Assembly (NCBI RefSeq): GCF_007859715.1
Contig: NZ_SJPG01000001.1
Coordinates: 2,568,728 to 2,632,727, forward strand
Source of the DNA: Rubinisphaera italica
GTDB lineage: Bacteria > Planctomycetota > Planctomycetia > Planctomycetales > Planctomycetaceae
DNA: 64,000 bases
Direction: 5' to 3'
The stretch's first letter is position 1. Each line of letters starts with the position of its first letter. Shown here piece after piece: positions 18,463 to 28,715 of the stretch. A program made the translations under genes and the position numbers. Under the pieces are notes generated by a model. That model had not been told where the DNA came from and did not search any database. It worked only from the letters and a program-made list of their open reading frames with translations.

Positions 18463-19935
18463 TTATTCGGCCTTGATCAAAACCAGGGTTAGATCATCTT
18501 TTCTAGGACTATTCAGTCGAAAGTCAGACAAATCATTTTCCAATTTTTCTAAGCCATGCTGATTGGAAAGCTGGCTTGCTGACCGGAATGATTCCAACAA
18601 TCGCTCTCGACCGAAAATTTCTCCTTCCGGACTTTGCGTGTCAGGTGCTCCATCGCTGTAGAGTAAGACTTGTTCGTTGGATTTCAGGTGGAGTCGTTTT
18701 ACTTCCCATTGAGCATCCTCATCAATTCCTAAAAGCATTCCAGTGCTGTTTAACAGAGAAATTTCATTCGAGGTATTGAGGAGATATCCGGGATCATGAC
18801 CTGCACTTGCCCAGCAAAACTCAAAAGTCTCCGGATTCCAGCATCCCAGAAACATCGAGGCAAAATTCCCGGGTAACACGGTTCTGACAAATCGCCGATT
18901 GATTTCGGAAATGATTGAAACGGTATCGAAGGGAGGCTGTTCTGCAGCCGAAAGCAAGAGTGATTTCAGCATCGTTGCCCCCATCGCAGCTGGTATGCCG
19001 TGGCCTGTAACATCGGCCAGACAAATGAGCCAGGTTCCATTTGACAGGGGGACAAAATCGTAGTAATCACCTGCAACTAAATCGGCTGGTTGAAACAGGT
19101 GAGCGGCCTGCAGGCCCGGCAAGCGAACCTCAGATGGTAACAGGTATTGCTGAATCTGCTGAGCTTTGACCATTTGCAACTGACGTTCACGATCATTGTT
19201 CTGCAAGGTTTGGCTCATCGAATTAATGGCCTGCGAGAGCCTAAGCATTTCATCACACTTGAACAGCGGAGACTCCGCTCCAAAATTACCAGCTGCGATT
19301 TCATCGACCGTTTCCAAAAGCAAATTCAGCGGCTTCCCAACCACTTGCACTAATACGACATTCACAATCCCCGCAGCGATTAAACCGAGTGACCCCAGTA
19401 CGAAAAGCTGTAACTGGAGATCCTGACGAATCGTTTTGCGGACGGCGTTTAAGTTTTCTGAGACATAAACAGTAATCCCATCTCCTGCATAACTGGCAGC
19501 TACCAGCATGTGGTCCGCAGCCTGCTCACGATGATCTTTGGATACAGCGGCTTTGGCAATCGTTGAAAATAATTCAGGAGGTTCATCCAGATGTGCTTGA
19601 GCCTGGATCAGCTCTCCATTGATCTTCACGGCGATACTATGGCATTGCAAAGTCGCTTTTTGCATTTGAGCACAAACGGTATCAATATAGCTCTGAATAT
19701 CTGCGGTATGATGATCGCTCTGGAGGTGACTGGCGGCACCGTGAATAGCAATTGCTTCATCGTTAAGGCTGAGATACTTTTTGTGGACTTCATTTTCCAT
19801 TTCACTGCTGTATCGAAAAATCAACAGAGCAACAATAGCGATGCCCAATACGCTATTAACGATTAGCAACAACTGAAAGCTGATTGACCAGGGTCGCGTC
19901 CCATAGTTCCACCATTTCGAAAACAACGTCTGCAT
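18463..19935 (-). CDS. Membrane HAMP-SpoIIE (PP2C-type) serine phosphatase
   Basis: 490-residue inner-membrane regulator. Helix 1 (about 21-42, LLLIVNSVLGIAIVALLIF) and helix 2 (about 177-202, LFVLGSLGLIAAGIVNVVLV) bracket a periplasmic sensor region of about 130 residues. A HAMP domain follows (about 203-255), then a SpoIIE/RsbU PP2C phosphatase domain from about 270 to the end. Metal-binding aspartates are visible in VAGDYYDFVPL, CLADVTGHGIPAAMG, LLYSDGAPD and DDLTLVLIK. Such proteins dephosphorylate anti-sigma-factor antagonists. No antagonist or anti-sigma factor gene is adjacent, so the pathway is unknown. Confidence 0.92.
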   Translation of the reverse strand: MQTLFSKWWNYGTRPWSISFQLLLIVNSVLGIAIVALLIFRYSSEMENEVHKKYLSLNDEAIAIHGAASHLQSDHHTADIQSYIDTVCAQMQKATLQCHSIAVKINGELIQAQAHLDEPPELFSTIAKAAVSKDHREQAADHMLVAASYAGDGITVYVSENLNAVRKTIRQDLQLQLFVLGSLGLIAAGIVNVVLVQVVGKPLNLLLETVDEIAAGNFGAESPLFKCDEMLRLSQAINSMSQTLQNNDRERQLQMVKAQQIQQYLLPSEVRLPGLQAAHLFQPADLVAGDYYDFVPLSNGTWLICLADVTGHGIPAAMGATMLKSLLLSAAEQPPFDTVSIISEINRRFVRTVLPGNFASMFLGCWNPETFEFCWASAGHDPGYLLNTSNEISLLNSTGMLLGIDEDAQWEVKRLHLKSNEQVLLYSDGAPDTQSPEGEIFGRERLLESFRSASQLSNQHGLEKLENDLSDFRLNSPRKDDLTLVLIKAE

Positions 19936-20188
19936 TACTCATTTTCCAAGGCTCAAAGTCTCAAGTTGATTACTGGTTTTAGCGAAAACACTGCCCAAAT
20001 GCGAACAGGATTTGGACAGTGTAAGATTTGATCATTTATGATTTTCGAATATCAAAGTGAATAATCATGCTAAGCCACTTCTGCGATAGCGATTTCCAGG
20101 ATGACTCCCTTAACGAGTCGGATTTTTCAACTCACTTTAGTTCACTTCAACGCCTCATCGCCTGCTATCGAATTGAAACTTGCAGGTA

Positions 20189-21331
20189 TCAGGGTTGCCT
20201 TAATGCCATGACGATTGGCGTTCGGGCTGCCTGGATAGCCGGGATGATTCCGGCCAGTACTCCAACTATTGCGGAAACCAGTAAGCCAGCGACTGCCAGG
20301 TGGATTGATGGTCGAAAGGCAATCGTGACACCTTCTGCTCCAATCGCCAACCCGCCCCAGGCAAGGATGGAAAGAGCGAATGCGGTTCCCAGTATGCCTC
20401 CAGCCAGGCACAGGAGCAGGCTTTCCGCGATGACGATGCGAAAAACGCGAGCAGGACGCACTCCGACGGTCTGCAGCACGGCGTGTTCCTTAATTCGGTC
20501 CTGAACAGCCATCACCGTTGTCGTCGCAACCAAGGCAAGTACGAGACCGACGCAGGCGTAGCCGAGATAGTGGGCGAACCCGATCAGGTCGACCAGGTCA
20601 GAAAGTGTGCTTGTCTGAAAGGCTCCTTTGCGACGGGTGGTCGTGGCAACCGGTCCTGCACGGAGTGCCTCGTCAATAGAAGATGCGACTTCATCGGGAT
20701 CTGCATTGTCCGTGAGATGGACTTCATGTTGGGTCACCAAGCCAGCCGAATCGAGTCCGCGTGTGTATTGCAGAAATTCCAGTCCTGTGTAAATTAAATT
20801 CTCTTCTGCGGGAACATGTGACGAGAAGATCCCCACCACCTGGACATCCAGATCGCCAATCGAGAATTGATCGCCCGTCTTGAGGTTTCTCCGCATTGCC
20901 ACATTCCGCCCCACGATTGCTGCATCGCGGCGGCTTTCATAATCGCTCCAGTTACCTGAGATCAACTTCAGGTTCCGAGCCGTCTGCAACTGCTTTGGAG
21001 GAGCCCCGTTGAAAACCACAATATCGAGACTTGCCCGACAGTTGTTCGTCCATACCTGCACTGGCATCACATCTTTAACGCCCGGAATCTCGGCGATTCT
21101 CCGCGCATAATCTTCAGGCAATCGACTGCTCGTTGGACAGAAGCGGTTTTCCTGAAAGACAATCAGCGTTCGCTGGGCATCTTCATCGAAAGTGAGCCTC
21201 TCCAATCCCTCTTGAACAGAACCGACAAAGCAAAACACGAACATCGCCACAGCTGCTCCGCTGACAGTCAACATCGTACGCGCTCGATGTCGCCAAATTC
21301 CTTTGAGGACGTAGGATACGAGTCGAAACAT
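20189..21331 (-). CDS. ABC transporter permease, MacB/FtsX type (last gene of operon)
   Basis: 380-residue inner-membrane permease of a MacB/LolC-like exporter. One N-terminal helix (about 17-38, [20 protein letters not shown]), a periplasmic MacB_PCD-like domain (about 40-250) and three C-terminal helices (about 258-370) in the FtsX fold. The last region contains [23 protein letters not shown] and ends with the [12 protein letters not shown] motif typical of the family. Its ATG overlaps the TAA of the ATPase gene by one base (TAATG), with an AGGAGG site inside the ATPase end, so translation is coupled. The operon contains a second, different permease, suggesting a heterodimer. Confidence 0.92.
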   Translation of the reverse strand: MFRLVSYVLKGIWRHRARTMLTVSGAAVAMFVFCFVGSVQEGLERLTFDEDAQRTLIVFQENRFCPTSSRLPEDYARRIAEIPGVKDVMPVQVWTNNCRASLDIVVFNGAPPKQLQTARNLKLISGNWSDYESRRDAAIVGRNVAMRRNLKTGDQFSIGDLDVQVVGIFSSHVPAEENLIYTGLEFLQYTRGLDSAGLVTQHEVHLTDNADPDEVASSIDEALRAGPVATTTRRKGAFQTSTLSDLVDLIGFAHYLGYACVGLVLALVATTTVMAVQDRIKEHAVLQTVGVRPARVFRIVIAESLLLCLAGGILGTAFALSILAWGGLAIGAEGVTIAFRPSIHLAVAGLLVSAIVGVLAGIIPAIQAARTPIVMALRQP

Positions 21332-22065
21332 TATTGACCTCCTGTCAGTTGAACATGTTGACCAGAATGGGTTCCGTTTGAATGACCGGAGTCACTCTCA
21401 AGAATTTTTCCTTCGTTGAGCACCATCTGACGGGAGGCAATCTGCGATGCTTCACTGTCGTGCGTTACCATCACGAGAGTGATATCGAGTTCTCGATTCA
21501 GCCGCTGCAACAGGATTTGAATCTGGTCGCTGGTTTTCGTATCCAGGCTTCCGGTCGGTTCATCGGCAACGACCACCTTAGGATGAGCCACGATTGCACG
21601 GGCGATGCCAACCCGCTGTTCCTGTCCTCCGGACATCTGACGGGGATAATGATCGGCTCGATCGCTGAGACCGACCGCTTCGAGGGCGAGTTCGACTCTT
21701 CGCCGTCTTTCTGCAGAAGTCAACGGCAGCAATAGAGTCGGCAATTCGACATTTTCGTAAGCCGTCAGAACGGGAATTAAATTGTGCGTTTGAAAGATAT
21801 ATCCGAGATTAGCCGCCCGCCAGTCGGCGAGTTTGCCGCGGGATAATTTTGTCACCTCCACCCCATCGACAACAATCGTTCCCTGATCCGGCTTATCGAT
21901 GCCGCTGATGAGATTCAGCAGCGTACTTTTCCCAGTTCCACTCGGTCCCATGAGCAATACAAAATCGCCCTGATGAATATCCAGATCGACGTCATTCAGC
22001 GGAGAGATAACTTCACCTCCTTTGCTGAACGACTTCGAGAGATTGCGAATTTCGACAAGTGCCAT
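21331..22065 (-). CDS. ABC transporter ATP-binding protein, MacB/LolD type
   Basis: 244-residue cytoplasmic ATPase. Walker A is [12 protein letters not shown] (about 36-47), the Q-loop region FQTHNLIPV, signature [14 protein letters not shown] (about 143-156), Walker [13 protein letters not shown] (about 163-174) and the switch histidine MVTHDSE. These match the MacB/LolD/FtsE subfamily used for extrusion or lipoprotein release. It energises the two permeases of the same operon, together with the HlyD-type adaptor encoded 42 bases upstream. Substrate unknown. Confidence 0.95.
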   Translation of the reverse strand: MALVEIRNLSKSFSKGGEVISPLNDVDLDIHQGDFVLLMGPSGTGKSTLLNLISGIDKPDQGTIVVDGVEVTKLSRGKLADWRAANLGYIFQTHNLIPVLTAYENVELPTLLLPLTSAERRRRVELALEAVGLSDRADHYPRQMSGGQEQRVGIARAIVAHPKVVVADEPTGSLDTKTSDQIQILLQRLNRELDITLVMVTHDSEASQIASRQMVLNEGKILESDSGHSNGTHSGQHVQLTGGQ

Positions 22066-22107
22066 GATGCGTTCCTTTATATTTATGATCGCCCTGCGAT
22101 CTTTCTC

Positions 22108-23682
22108 TCAGTTTCCCAGCGAGGCTTCACCAACAACTTCCAGTGCAGCGCCCGGCTTCATCCTCTGTTGTCCTGTGGCGATAACTTTAGAAGTTGGATT
22201 GAGTCCGCTGACGACTTCCACAAATTCTTCCGTACCAGCCTTTCCAAGCGTGATTGGTTGCAGCTCGGCTGTTCTGTCTGCAGTCACAATCCAAACCGAG
22301 GTTTCCCCTTCCGACGTAATGATCAAATCTCTCGGAATAAGCAGCCGCTCAGTTTCTTGCACATCTTCCCGTTGCGATTCTGGAACTGGTGGTGCCAGGA
22401 AGGTCGCGGTGACTAGCATTTCGGGTCGAATCGTAGTCGGTGGGTCATCAATTGCGACCTTGACCTCCAGTGTGTTTTTCTGAATATTCGCAGTCGAGGT
22501 CGGCAATAGCACTCGTCCCTTGATCGGATTTTTTGAGGAAGCGGTTTGAATTTCGACTGGTTGTCCCGGCTGGACGAGTGGGACATCTTCAAGACGGACA
22601 TCGGCCCGGACCTGCAGTTTTGCCGGGTCATACATTGTGACGACCGTGCTGGAACTTTGGCCGGCTGACGATTCCATTCCCATCACGCGCGATCCTGGAC
22701 TTGCGACGAGATTGAGCACAAGGCCTGTAAAGGGACTGCGAACGGTCGTGCGATCGAGATTCAGTTGTGCTTTTTCGACAGCCAGTTCGGCTTCAACGAC
22801 TCGTGTTTCTGCATAATGCTGTTTAGCGCGGGCATCATTGAGTTGTTGCGATTCCTCAATCAAAAGCTCAAGTTGAGAACTCAATGCGGCGACTTTTTTC
22901 TCCAGCGTGGCAACTTCTTTTTGGAGATAAGGTCCTCGCTGATTGAGTTCTGTCAGTTGCGATTCTGCATCGGAGTATTCGGCACGAGCCTGCTGAATTA
23001 GCCGACCGGCGACTGCCTCTTCAGCGGCTTGTTTTCCTTCGTAGTTCTGTTTTGTATAGAGTAAGCGAGCTTCGGCAGATTTGATCAAATGGGGAAGTTT
23101 CGCAAGAGTCGTTCTTGTCTGAGCCAGCGAAGATTCCGCATCCGCCAGAGTTGCTTCCAGATGAACGGGGTATTTCACACGAAGCTCTGCGGCTTTGAAA
23201 TCAGCTTTTGCACTTTCGAGTTCCGCCTTTCTCAACTGCAGTATTGTTTGTGCTTGTCGGAGCGCGAGTTGGGCGTCAATGTCGATCAGTCGAGCAACCG
23301 GCTCTCCTTTGTTAACAGACTGTCCTTCCACCACCAGGAGTTCTTCGACGACTCCCTGGGCAAGAGCCGCCACGTTAATAGGCGTCGGTCGCGGTTCCAC
23401 CCAACCTGCCGCCTGGAACAAAGGCGTTCCTTGTTGTTGGACTTCCGCCCGGCTAGTCAACACGGGGATAACTGTAACTTCGTGACGAGGCATCAGTTGC
23501 TCACTGATTGCAACAGACAACAAGGCAACAAACCCCAACAGAATCCCGCCGGGAATCAGGTAGCGCGTAAGCAAAGGCTTTCGCCGAGCTTTTGGCCCTG
23601 CTGTCGAATTTCCAGGCCGATCGAGCGCCAGTTCACGCAGGTCGAGTTGAGGTCTTGTTGCTGTTGTCATTTTCTGATCCAA
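22108..23682 (-). CDS. HlyD/MacA-type periplasmic adaptor protein
   Basis: 524-residue membrane-fusion protein. It has a basic cytoplasmic N-terminus, a single anchor helix (about 40-60, [16 protein letters not shown]) and a lipoyl-like half with [22 protein letters not shown] long coiled-coil hairpin (about 130-310, rich in Ala/Gln/Glu) follows, then the second lipoyl half [20 protein letters not shown] and a beta-barrel domain with [20 protein letters not shown]. The C-terminal part carries the membrane-proximal domain ([19 protein letters not shown]). It links the MacB-like ABC pump to an outer-membrane exit; no intact TolC gene is in the window, only a decayed one at 34.7 kb. Confidence 0.92.
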   Translation of the reverse strand: MDQKMTTATRPQLDLRELALDRPGNSTAGPKARRKPLLTRYLIPGGILLGFVALLSVAISEQLMPRHEVTVIPVLTSRAEVQQQGTPLFQAAGWVEPRPTPINVAALAQGVVEELLVVEGQSVNKGEPVARLIDIDAQLALRQAQTILQLRKAELESAKADFKAAELRVKYPVHLEATLADAESSLAQTRTTLAKLPHLIKSAEARLLYTKQNYEGKQAAEEAVAGRLIQQARAEYSDAESQLTELNQRGPYLQKEVATLEKKVAALSSQLELLIEESQQLNDARAKQHYAETRVVEAELAVEKAQLNLDRTTVRSPFTGLVLNLVASPGSRVMGMESSAGQSSSTVVTMYDPAKLQVRADVRLEDVPLVQPGQPVEIQTASSKNPIKGRVLLPTSTANIQKNTLEVKVAIDDPPTTIRPEMLVTATFLAPPVPESQREDVQETERLLIPRDLIITSEGETSVWIVTADRTAELQPITLGKAGTEEFVEVVSGLNPTSKVIATGQQRMKPGAALEVVGEASLGN

Positions 23683-23742
23683 AATGAGAGACTGGGGTGG
23701 TGCCGCCCGATAAAACGAACGGCTCCACTCGTTCTCGTTCAG

Positions 23743-24261
23743 TTACTCTTTCACATAAATCTGGTCAGCGAGTACGGACAAATTGCCGTCGTCGTCCCGC
23801 TGAGCCGTTCCATGAACAACCACCATATTCAGCTCCTTCACGCCCAACAGTTTCCGGGCATCCTCAGAGACCGGCTTCCCTTCCGTGTTGACGACCTTGA
23901 CCGTGGCGATGTTTTCCTTCACCTGATTCTGTTCGCAACAATAGTCCCAGGGAGTGGGGCAACCTTCATCTTCCGAGCAGTAGGGCACTTTGGGATCGAC
24001 AATTGTGAAAGCGGCCAGTCCATCAATGAAGGGCTTCGAGGAACCACCGATTCTTCCGACAAGCACAACTTCCTGTTTATCCTGGCTCGTTCCACGGGCC
24101 TCACCCACTGGAAGTGCTCCCGTCGGTTCCGTACTGGCGAGATAGGTGCTGTCCGTTTTCCCTGTCGATGTCGTTGGACTTCCCGATTGGTCGGCACATC
24201 CAATAAGCAGAGTAGCCGAGAGAGTGGCAAAGCCGAACAGGCTGAAAAATTCCTTTTTCAT
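23743..24261 (-). CDS. Lipoprotein of unknown function in the ABC operon
   Basis: 172 residues with a lipoprotein signal (TLLIGC, lipidated Cys22), then a Ser/Thr/Gly linker and a C-terminal domain with VVLVGRIGG and a Cys cluster [17 protein letters not shown] (four cysteines at about 96-110). It ends with a region of strands ([20 protein letters not shown]). The pattern resembles a small OB-like fold with a possible metal- or disulfide-binding loop; this is inference. It lies between permease and adaptor genes with about 60 bases on each side, so it probably works with the exporter in the periplasm. Confidence 0.75.
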   Translation of the reverse strand: MKKEFFSLFGFATLSATLLIGCADQSGSPTTSTGKTDSTYLASTEPTGALPVGEARGTSQDKQEVVLVGRIGGSSKPFIDGLAAFTIVDPKVPYCSEDEGCPTPWDYCCEQNQVKENIATVKVVNTEGKPVSEDARKLLGVKELNMVVVHGTAQRDDDGNLSVLADQIYVKE

Positions 24262-24322
24262 GATCTTCCTTTCAATGCGTTGAAAATTTATCTCCCTGAG
24301 GAGATCGTTAAAATACAGTGAT

Positions 24323-25492
24323 TCAAATTGCTTTTAGACTTTCTGCAACCGGAAGTCGCAGTGCTTTCATGGCTGGAGGCAACGCCCCCAGTATTCCCAG
24401 TAGTAATCCCACGCCGCATCCGACGAGCAGGCAAACGCCATCCACTCGCAACGCGAACGCTCCCATCGTGAAACGAACTGCGACTCCATTGAGAAACAGG
24501 AGCGCTATCGTAGCCGCAAGGAGTGAACCCGCAGCAGCGAGTAAGGCTCCTTCCTGCAGAATGCTCATCAAAATGGCCCGCCGTCGATAACCGACGGCCT
24601 GCAACGTGGCGATTTCTCGAATCCTTCCTGCAATTGCGCCATACATCATGTTCAAACCGGCAAAGCCCCCTGCTCCGGAAACCAGCAGTACGATTAACCA
24701 CGCGAGGATGCGCATTGGCTTGTAATGTTGTTGCAATGAAGCGTAGTACTCGACTTCGCCAACTGCCTGCAGTTCCAGATCCGTTCGTTCTTTGCAAAAC
24801 AGAGCCACAGTCGCAGCAGTGGACTTCGGAGTAAGAGCCATCGCCACAATGCTGATGTCCTGTCTTTTTAACGCCTGCTGAAAGTCGGGCAGTCGACACC
24901 AGATTTCTGATTCGTAAGCTGCTCCTCCAGCGGAGAAACGACCACTTATCGTCCAGGATTTCTTTTCAATCGTAATCTGTTTTCCGACGGCCAGGTCCTC
25001 AACAGAGCACCCCAATTTGGCGGCTAGCAGTTTGCCAACGATTACTTCTCCTGCACCGGGCCATTTTCCCTCCGTGATCCGCACGCTACGCCGGACAAGT
25101 GGTGCGGTTTGGGTGACGCCACGGATCAAACCGAGTCCTCCTTTTTGATTGTCACCTGTCTGCACTCTGGTGCCGAGATACAACTCGGGCGAAATGTAAT
25201 CGACACCGGCCCGCTGCTGAATACCATCCAGACTGGCTTTGAGCAACGAGGGAGTACGTGCAGGGACTGCTGAATTTTCGATATTTTCCTCTGCGCCCAG
25301 TGAGTACACGAGCACCACCGAAGGATCTCCACTGACAGCCAGCGAACGCTCCAATCCACGAATGAAACCAACAACCACGAAGATCAACAGAATCACCGTC
25401 GAGAGCGCCCCCAACGTCAACAACGTCCGAGTCGGACGACGCATCAAATTACGAACGCCATATTCCCAGGGGAGTGATCGTTTACGAAACAT
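24323..25492 (-). CDS. ABC transporter permease, FtsX/MacB type (first permease)
   Basis: 389-residue inner-membrane protein with the same plan as the permease at 20.2-21.3 kb but low sequence similarity. N-terminal helix [20 protein letters not shown] (about 21-41), periplasmic domain (about 45-260), and three C-terminal helices including [20 protein letters not shown] and the FtsX core [20 protein letters not shown]. It ends with [20 protein letters not shown], typical of the family. First transporter gene of a five-gene minus-strand operon; the encoded pair of unlike permeases suggests an asymmetric pump. Confidence 0.92.
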   Translation of the reverse strand: MFRKRSLPWEYGVRNLMRRPTRTLLTLGALSTVILLIFVVVGFIRGLERSLAVSGDPSVVLVYSLGAEENIENSAVPARTPSLLKASLDGIQQRAGVDYISPELYLGTRVQTGDNQKGGLGLIRGVTQTAPLVRRSVRITEGKWPGAGEVIVGKLLAAKLGCSVEDLAVGKQITIEKKSWTISGRFSAGGAAYESEIWCRLPDFQQALKRQDISIVAMALTPKSTAATVALFCKERTDLELQAVGEVEYYASLQQHYKPMRILAWLIVLLVSGAGGFAGLNMMYGAIAGRIREIATLQAVGYRRRAILMSILQEGALLAAAGSLLAATIALLFLNGVAVRFTMGAFALRVDGVCLLVGCGVGLLLGILGALPPAMKALRLPVAESLKAI

Positions 25493-25704
25493 TCTGGTGC
25501 TTTCCTATTTTCCAGGCTTTGAGCTGGTAGGAATAAATCATAGAGAACGCCTTTTATGAGACTGGAGAATTAATCTGCATAATGCGCATCAGGTTACAGT
25601 AGATACATTCGGACCTCGCATTTTTCATGGCGCACGTAAGGAGTAGATTGGCCACGAATTGGCAGCAAACATCAGTGGGCGTAAGCGACGCCCTCAAAGC
25701 GAGA

Positions 25705-26109
25705 TTAGATCAACAGCGAATGGTGCTGGATACAGAGAGTCAATCCACTCAAAAGAGGACCGGGCGGAGACTCGCTCCAATATGCTCGAGGATTCTCCAC
25801 ATGCGAGAGCTGTAAACTCAGAACAAGTTCTAGTGATGCGATAACGTCAGTCATACCTGCAACATCGAAGTCGAACTTGTCAGCAGAAACGACCGCTCCA
25901 TGACAGAGACAATTTGAGCAGGAATCGTCATCCCCGGGAACCGCAGGTAATTTTCCAGAACTTTCCTGTGTGCATTTCTGAGAACAGCAACAGCAGGTCT
26001 TGTTAAAATTTACTTCCGCATCATCCCCCTGATTGGCCATCACAAACATGCAGCGGTATGGACAGATCAGAATCGTAAATACCAGAAGTGTGAAAAAACT
26101 CGTTTTCAT
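25705..26109 (-). CDS. Cysteine-rich exported small protein
   Basis: 134 residues with a signal peptide (MKTSFFTLLVFTILICPYRC...). The mature part has ten cysteines: a run CCCCSQKC at about 38-45, a CSNCLC at about 63-68 and one near the C-terminus (LTLCIQHHSLLI). The clusters suggest metal binding or disulfides. It lies about 210 bases upstream of the first ABC permease on the same strand, so it may belong to that operon. The C-terminal end GLTLCIQHHSLLI looks like a conserved tail. The family is not recognised. Composition and a clean signal peptide support a real gene. Confidence 0.6.
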   Translation of the reverse strand: MKTSFFTLLVFTILICPYRCMFVMANQGDDAEVNFNKTCCCCSQKCTQESSGKLPAVPGDDDSCSNCLCHGAVVSADKFDFDVAGMTDVIASLELVLSLQLSHVENPRAYWSESPPGPLLSGLTLCIQHHSLLI

Positions 26110-26423
26110 AAATTCATCTTAGGCCTTCTGAATCAAGTGTCAACCGCAGTATATTCGAGTCACTCCTGACAAGCGATAAGCAGATTTGTCCATGTCAACA
26201 AATATGGAATCAACTCTGGATTCCTGCGAGCAGTCCTTTCATTTGCCCGGGGATTTCTACGAGTCTGCCTCTGTGTCGTTATTGAACTCTCTGTTTCTTT
26301 GAACGACAATTTTATCTCATAAATGTCTTCCGCTTCTCAATATTAAGTACGTATAGTATGCTGATATCACGTGCTCGATGATTCAGGTATGGACGAAAGT
26401 CATTCCGCTAATTGGAGTCAACT
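26110..26423. promoter_or_regulatory. Divergent upstream region, no gene seen
   Basis: About 310 bases between the Cys-rich gene (minus) and the DUF1501 gene (plus). It must carry both promoters. No recognisable operator or repeat was found. Confidence 0.3.
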
Positions 26424-27809
26424 ATGGAGTTTTGCGCTCCCAGCCCCAATGAATGTCCATTGGGAATCGAGTCGGTATCGCGACGAAAGTCGCTGCAAGT
26501 GATTGGGGCCGGACTGGCTGCTTTCTACGCTCCACTTACATATACTGAATCGCGGATTGAAGCGGCGGTACGCTCTGGAGCTGCCAAGCGAGTCATCATG
26601 ATTTTCAATTGTGGTGCGCCCAGTCATCACGATTTGTGGGATCCTAAACCGCTGGCCGACTCAACGGTACGCGGGGAATTTCAGCCCATTGATACCAAAG
26701 TCTCGGGAATTCAGGTCAGTGAATTATTACCCGAGATGGCTAAGCGGATGGACAAACTGGCTATCGTACGCAGCGTGCATCATAAACACTCGGCTCACAA
26801 TTCAGGCATGTACTGGTCGATAGCCGGTCGGCCGTACAAGCAGGATTCAACGCTGATCAACCCCAGCCCAGCTGACTTACCGAGTTTTGGCACGTTGATT
26901 GGCTGGCTTGCCAAAAGAGATGGCTACAGCAAAGCGGTTCCGCCTTATGTGATCACGCCCAAACCTCATTGTGATAGTTTGGTGTATTTGACACCGGGAC
27001 AGTTCGGTGGTTGTCTGGGTGTTAAGCACGATCCGTTTGTTGTCAATGATGATCCCAACTCTAGCGATTTCAAAGTGCATAATCTTTCTTTGATGGAAGG
27101 GATGACAACAAAACGGTTTGAAAGGCGACTCGATATCATGCAACAACTTGGTTCATTGACACAACCGATTTACTCTCAAACAGCAATTGAAATGGAGACG
27201 TTTCGAGCCGAAGCATCGCGCGTGATTTCTTCTGGAGAAGCCGGGGAAGCATTCGATTTGTCCAGAGAACCGGACGAAGTTCGCGATCGGTACGGTCGAC
27301 ACAGTTGGGGACAATCCCATTTGCTCGCACGTCGGCTGATTGAAGCGGGAACCAAATTCGTATCGACCGTCAACGGACCGAGCATCACTTGGGATACTCA
27401 CAAAGACAATTTTAACAAATTGAAAAACAGACTCGTGCCGCCGATGGAAAAGGCATACGCAGCTTTGCTGGATGATTTGGAGGAGCGTGGCTTGCTCGAT
27501 GAAACACTCGTGATTTGGATGGGCGATTTCGGGCGGACACCGAAAATCAACAACGACGCCGGTCGCGATCATTGGCCAGGGTGTTACTCGGTTGTATTGG
27601 CCGGGGGCGGAATTCGTGGCGGTCAAGTAGTCGGTTCGTCGGACAAGATCGGGGCTTATCCAGAAACCAGGCCCGTCACGCCAGGTGATATTCACGCAAC
27701 AGTATATCGCGCTCTTGGCTACAATCCCTCAGAGATCACCTATCAATCTGTCGATGGTCGTCCAATTCCGCTGACCGAAGGGACTCCGATTCCCGAATTG
27801 CTCAGTTGA
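26424..27809 (+). CDS. DUF1501 family protein (solo)
   Basis: 461 residues of the large planctomycete/verrucomicrobial DUF1501 family, related to the sulfatase/alkaline-phosphatase fold. ATG at 26424 has GGAG nine bases upstream; a TTG four codons earlier is less likely. The N-terminus has a Tat-like SRRKSLQVIGAGLAAFYAP. Family blocks are FNCGAPSHHDLWDPKP, RSVHHKHSAHNSGMYWS, SWGQSHLLARRLIEAG, VIWMGDFGRTPKIN, GRDHWPGCYSVVLAGGG and GDIHATVYRALG. Members usually sit beside a PSD1/DUF1549 cytochrome gene, as the second copy at 53.2 kb does, but this one stands alone. The catalytic role is not established for the family. Confidence 0.93.
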   Translation: MEFCAPSPNECPLGIESVSRRKSLQVIGAGLAAFYAPLTYTESRIEAAVRSGAAKRVIMIFNCGAPSHHDLWDPKPLADSTVRGEFQPIDTKVSGIQVSELLPEMAKRMDKLAIVRSVHHKHSAHNSGMYWSIAGRPYKQDSTLINPSPADLPSFGTLIGWLAKRDGYSKAVPPYVITPKPHCDSLVYLTPGQFGGCLGVKHDPFVVNDDPNSSDFKVHNLSLMEGMTTKRFERRLDIMQQLGSLTQPIYSQTAIEMETFRAEASRVISSGEAGEAFDLSREPDEVRDRYGRHSWGQSHLLARRLIEAGTKFVSTVNGPSITWDTHKDNFNKLKNRLVPPMEKAYAALLDDLEERGLLDETLVIWMGDFGRTPKINNDAGRDHWPGCYSVVLAGGGIRGGQVVGSSDKIGAYPETRPVTPGDIHATVYRALGYNPSEITYQSVDGRPIPLTEGTPIPELLS

Positions 27810-27883
27810 ATCATTCTAATTAATCGCAATCGAGTTTGGCATGACGATCATCAGTCCTCGTGCCCTGTTCCAATTAAATAATC

Positions 27884-27920
27884 AGGGTGGCAGTGGCGAA
27901 GCCAGTGTCACACAACTCGA
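27884..27920 (+). repeat. Dispersed intergenic repeat, copy 2 (long form)
   Basis: It opens AGGGTGGCAGTGGC, has a centre GAAGCCAGTGTC that folds back on the first half, and ends ACACAACTCGA. It shares both ends with the shorter copy at 9291-9314 on the other strand. The imperfect TGGCAGTGGC / GCCAGTGTCA pairing forms a small hairpin with a GAA loop. Confidence 0.65.
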
Positions 27921-28098
27921 AGTATTCAGCGGAACAATCCATTAGTGATATTTCAATGACGATAATAGTCAAACGACAAGAATAATATCACATCAGTAGC
28001 AGAAGATTCATACGCGGCGAGGAACCTGAACTGAGAATCCTTATCGACATTGATGGTTTTGACATTGATATGAAGTTTTGCAAATTCCATTAAATCAT

Positions 28099-28302
28099 GA
28101 CCCGACGCGTTAGCGAGGGGCCCTTGTGGAATTGTTAATCTACTGAATTTGGTCTTTGGCAACCCCATTAAACGAATCGATAATTACCCCGCGTTTATGC
28201 TTCACAGATCAGTTTTTCACGTGAAATAACAGTAACCAACTGGATATAGAGTTAACCGAATTATTAATCGGAAGCCGTCCCCTCGCTGACGCGTCGGGTT
28301 AA
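28099..28302. repeat. Inverted pair of a 20+ bp dispersed repeat
   Basis: At 28099-28121 the sequence GACCCGACGCGTTAGCGAGG runs on GGC. At 28279-28302 the reverse complement, with one change, reads TCCCCTCGCTGACGCGTCGG running on GTTA. The two copies face each other across about 157 bases. The unit itself resembles an intergenic repeat that occurs in planctomycete genomes; genome-wide copy number was not checked. Confidence 0.65.
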
Positions 28303-28715
28303 GATGTTCTCGATATTTCATACGCTGACTTCTCATTCTTTTGAATTCTAGCGTTTTGCAAAACTTCAGATTGATGTTTCATGCAGGGTTCTATTTTCTT
28401 AAATCTGGCGTATGAAATCCGAAAATAGCTGCGAACGAAACTAATCATTGTATTTCTCGCCGTCTCACGAATAGCGAGTCATGTCATTACGATGCACGTC
28501 ATTGTGAAAATATAATGAACAGTGATTTGACCTGATTGTCAAATCTACTCCTCAGCGATACGATCATTTTATCAATGGTATGTCAATTACACATCAATTC
28601 CATTTGTGACTGCCAGGGTTTGTTTTTCAATACTATCTGTCAGATTTAATCATGAACGCCATTGCGAATTCGCAGAAGGCGAATTCTGTTTTCTCTTTGA
28701 TGATTGGTTGTCGTT

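Larger units (their letters stand above)
27810..28715. other. Gene-free stretch of about 900 bases with repeats
   Basis: No convincing gene. A 71-codon minus-strand frame (27953-28168) overlaps repeat sequence and looks spurious. The stretch contains a dispersed repeat (27884-27920), an inverted pair of another repeat (28099-28121 and 28279-28302), and a perfect 12-bp palindrome TTTCACGTGAAA at 28215-28226 between the pair. The rest is AT-rich and featureless; the promoter of the NTF2-like gene should lie near its end. Confidence 0.5.

Noticed and set aside
23089..24321. 410-codon plus-strand frame opposite the adaptor and lipoprotein genes
   Set aside because: It is antisense to two well-supported genes, has Arg/Ser/Phe/Cys-rich composition without any motif, and no ribosome site; a shadow frame.
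27953..28168. 71-codon minus-strand frame in the 900-base gap
   Set aside because: Overlaps a dispersed repeat (its GPLANASG part is translated repeat), no ribosome site, not protein-like.
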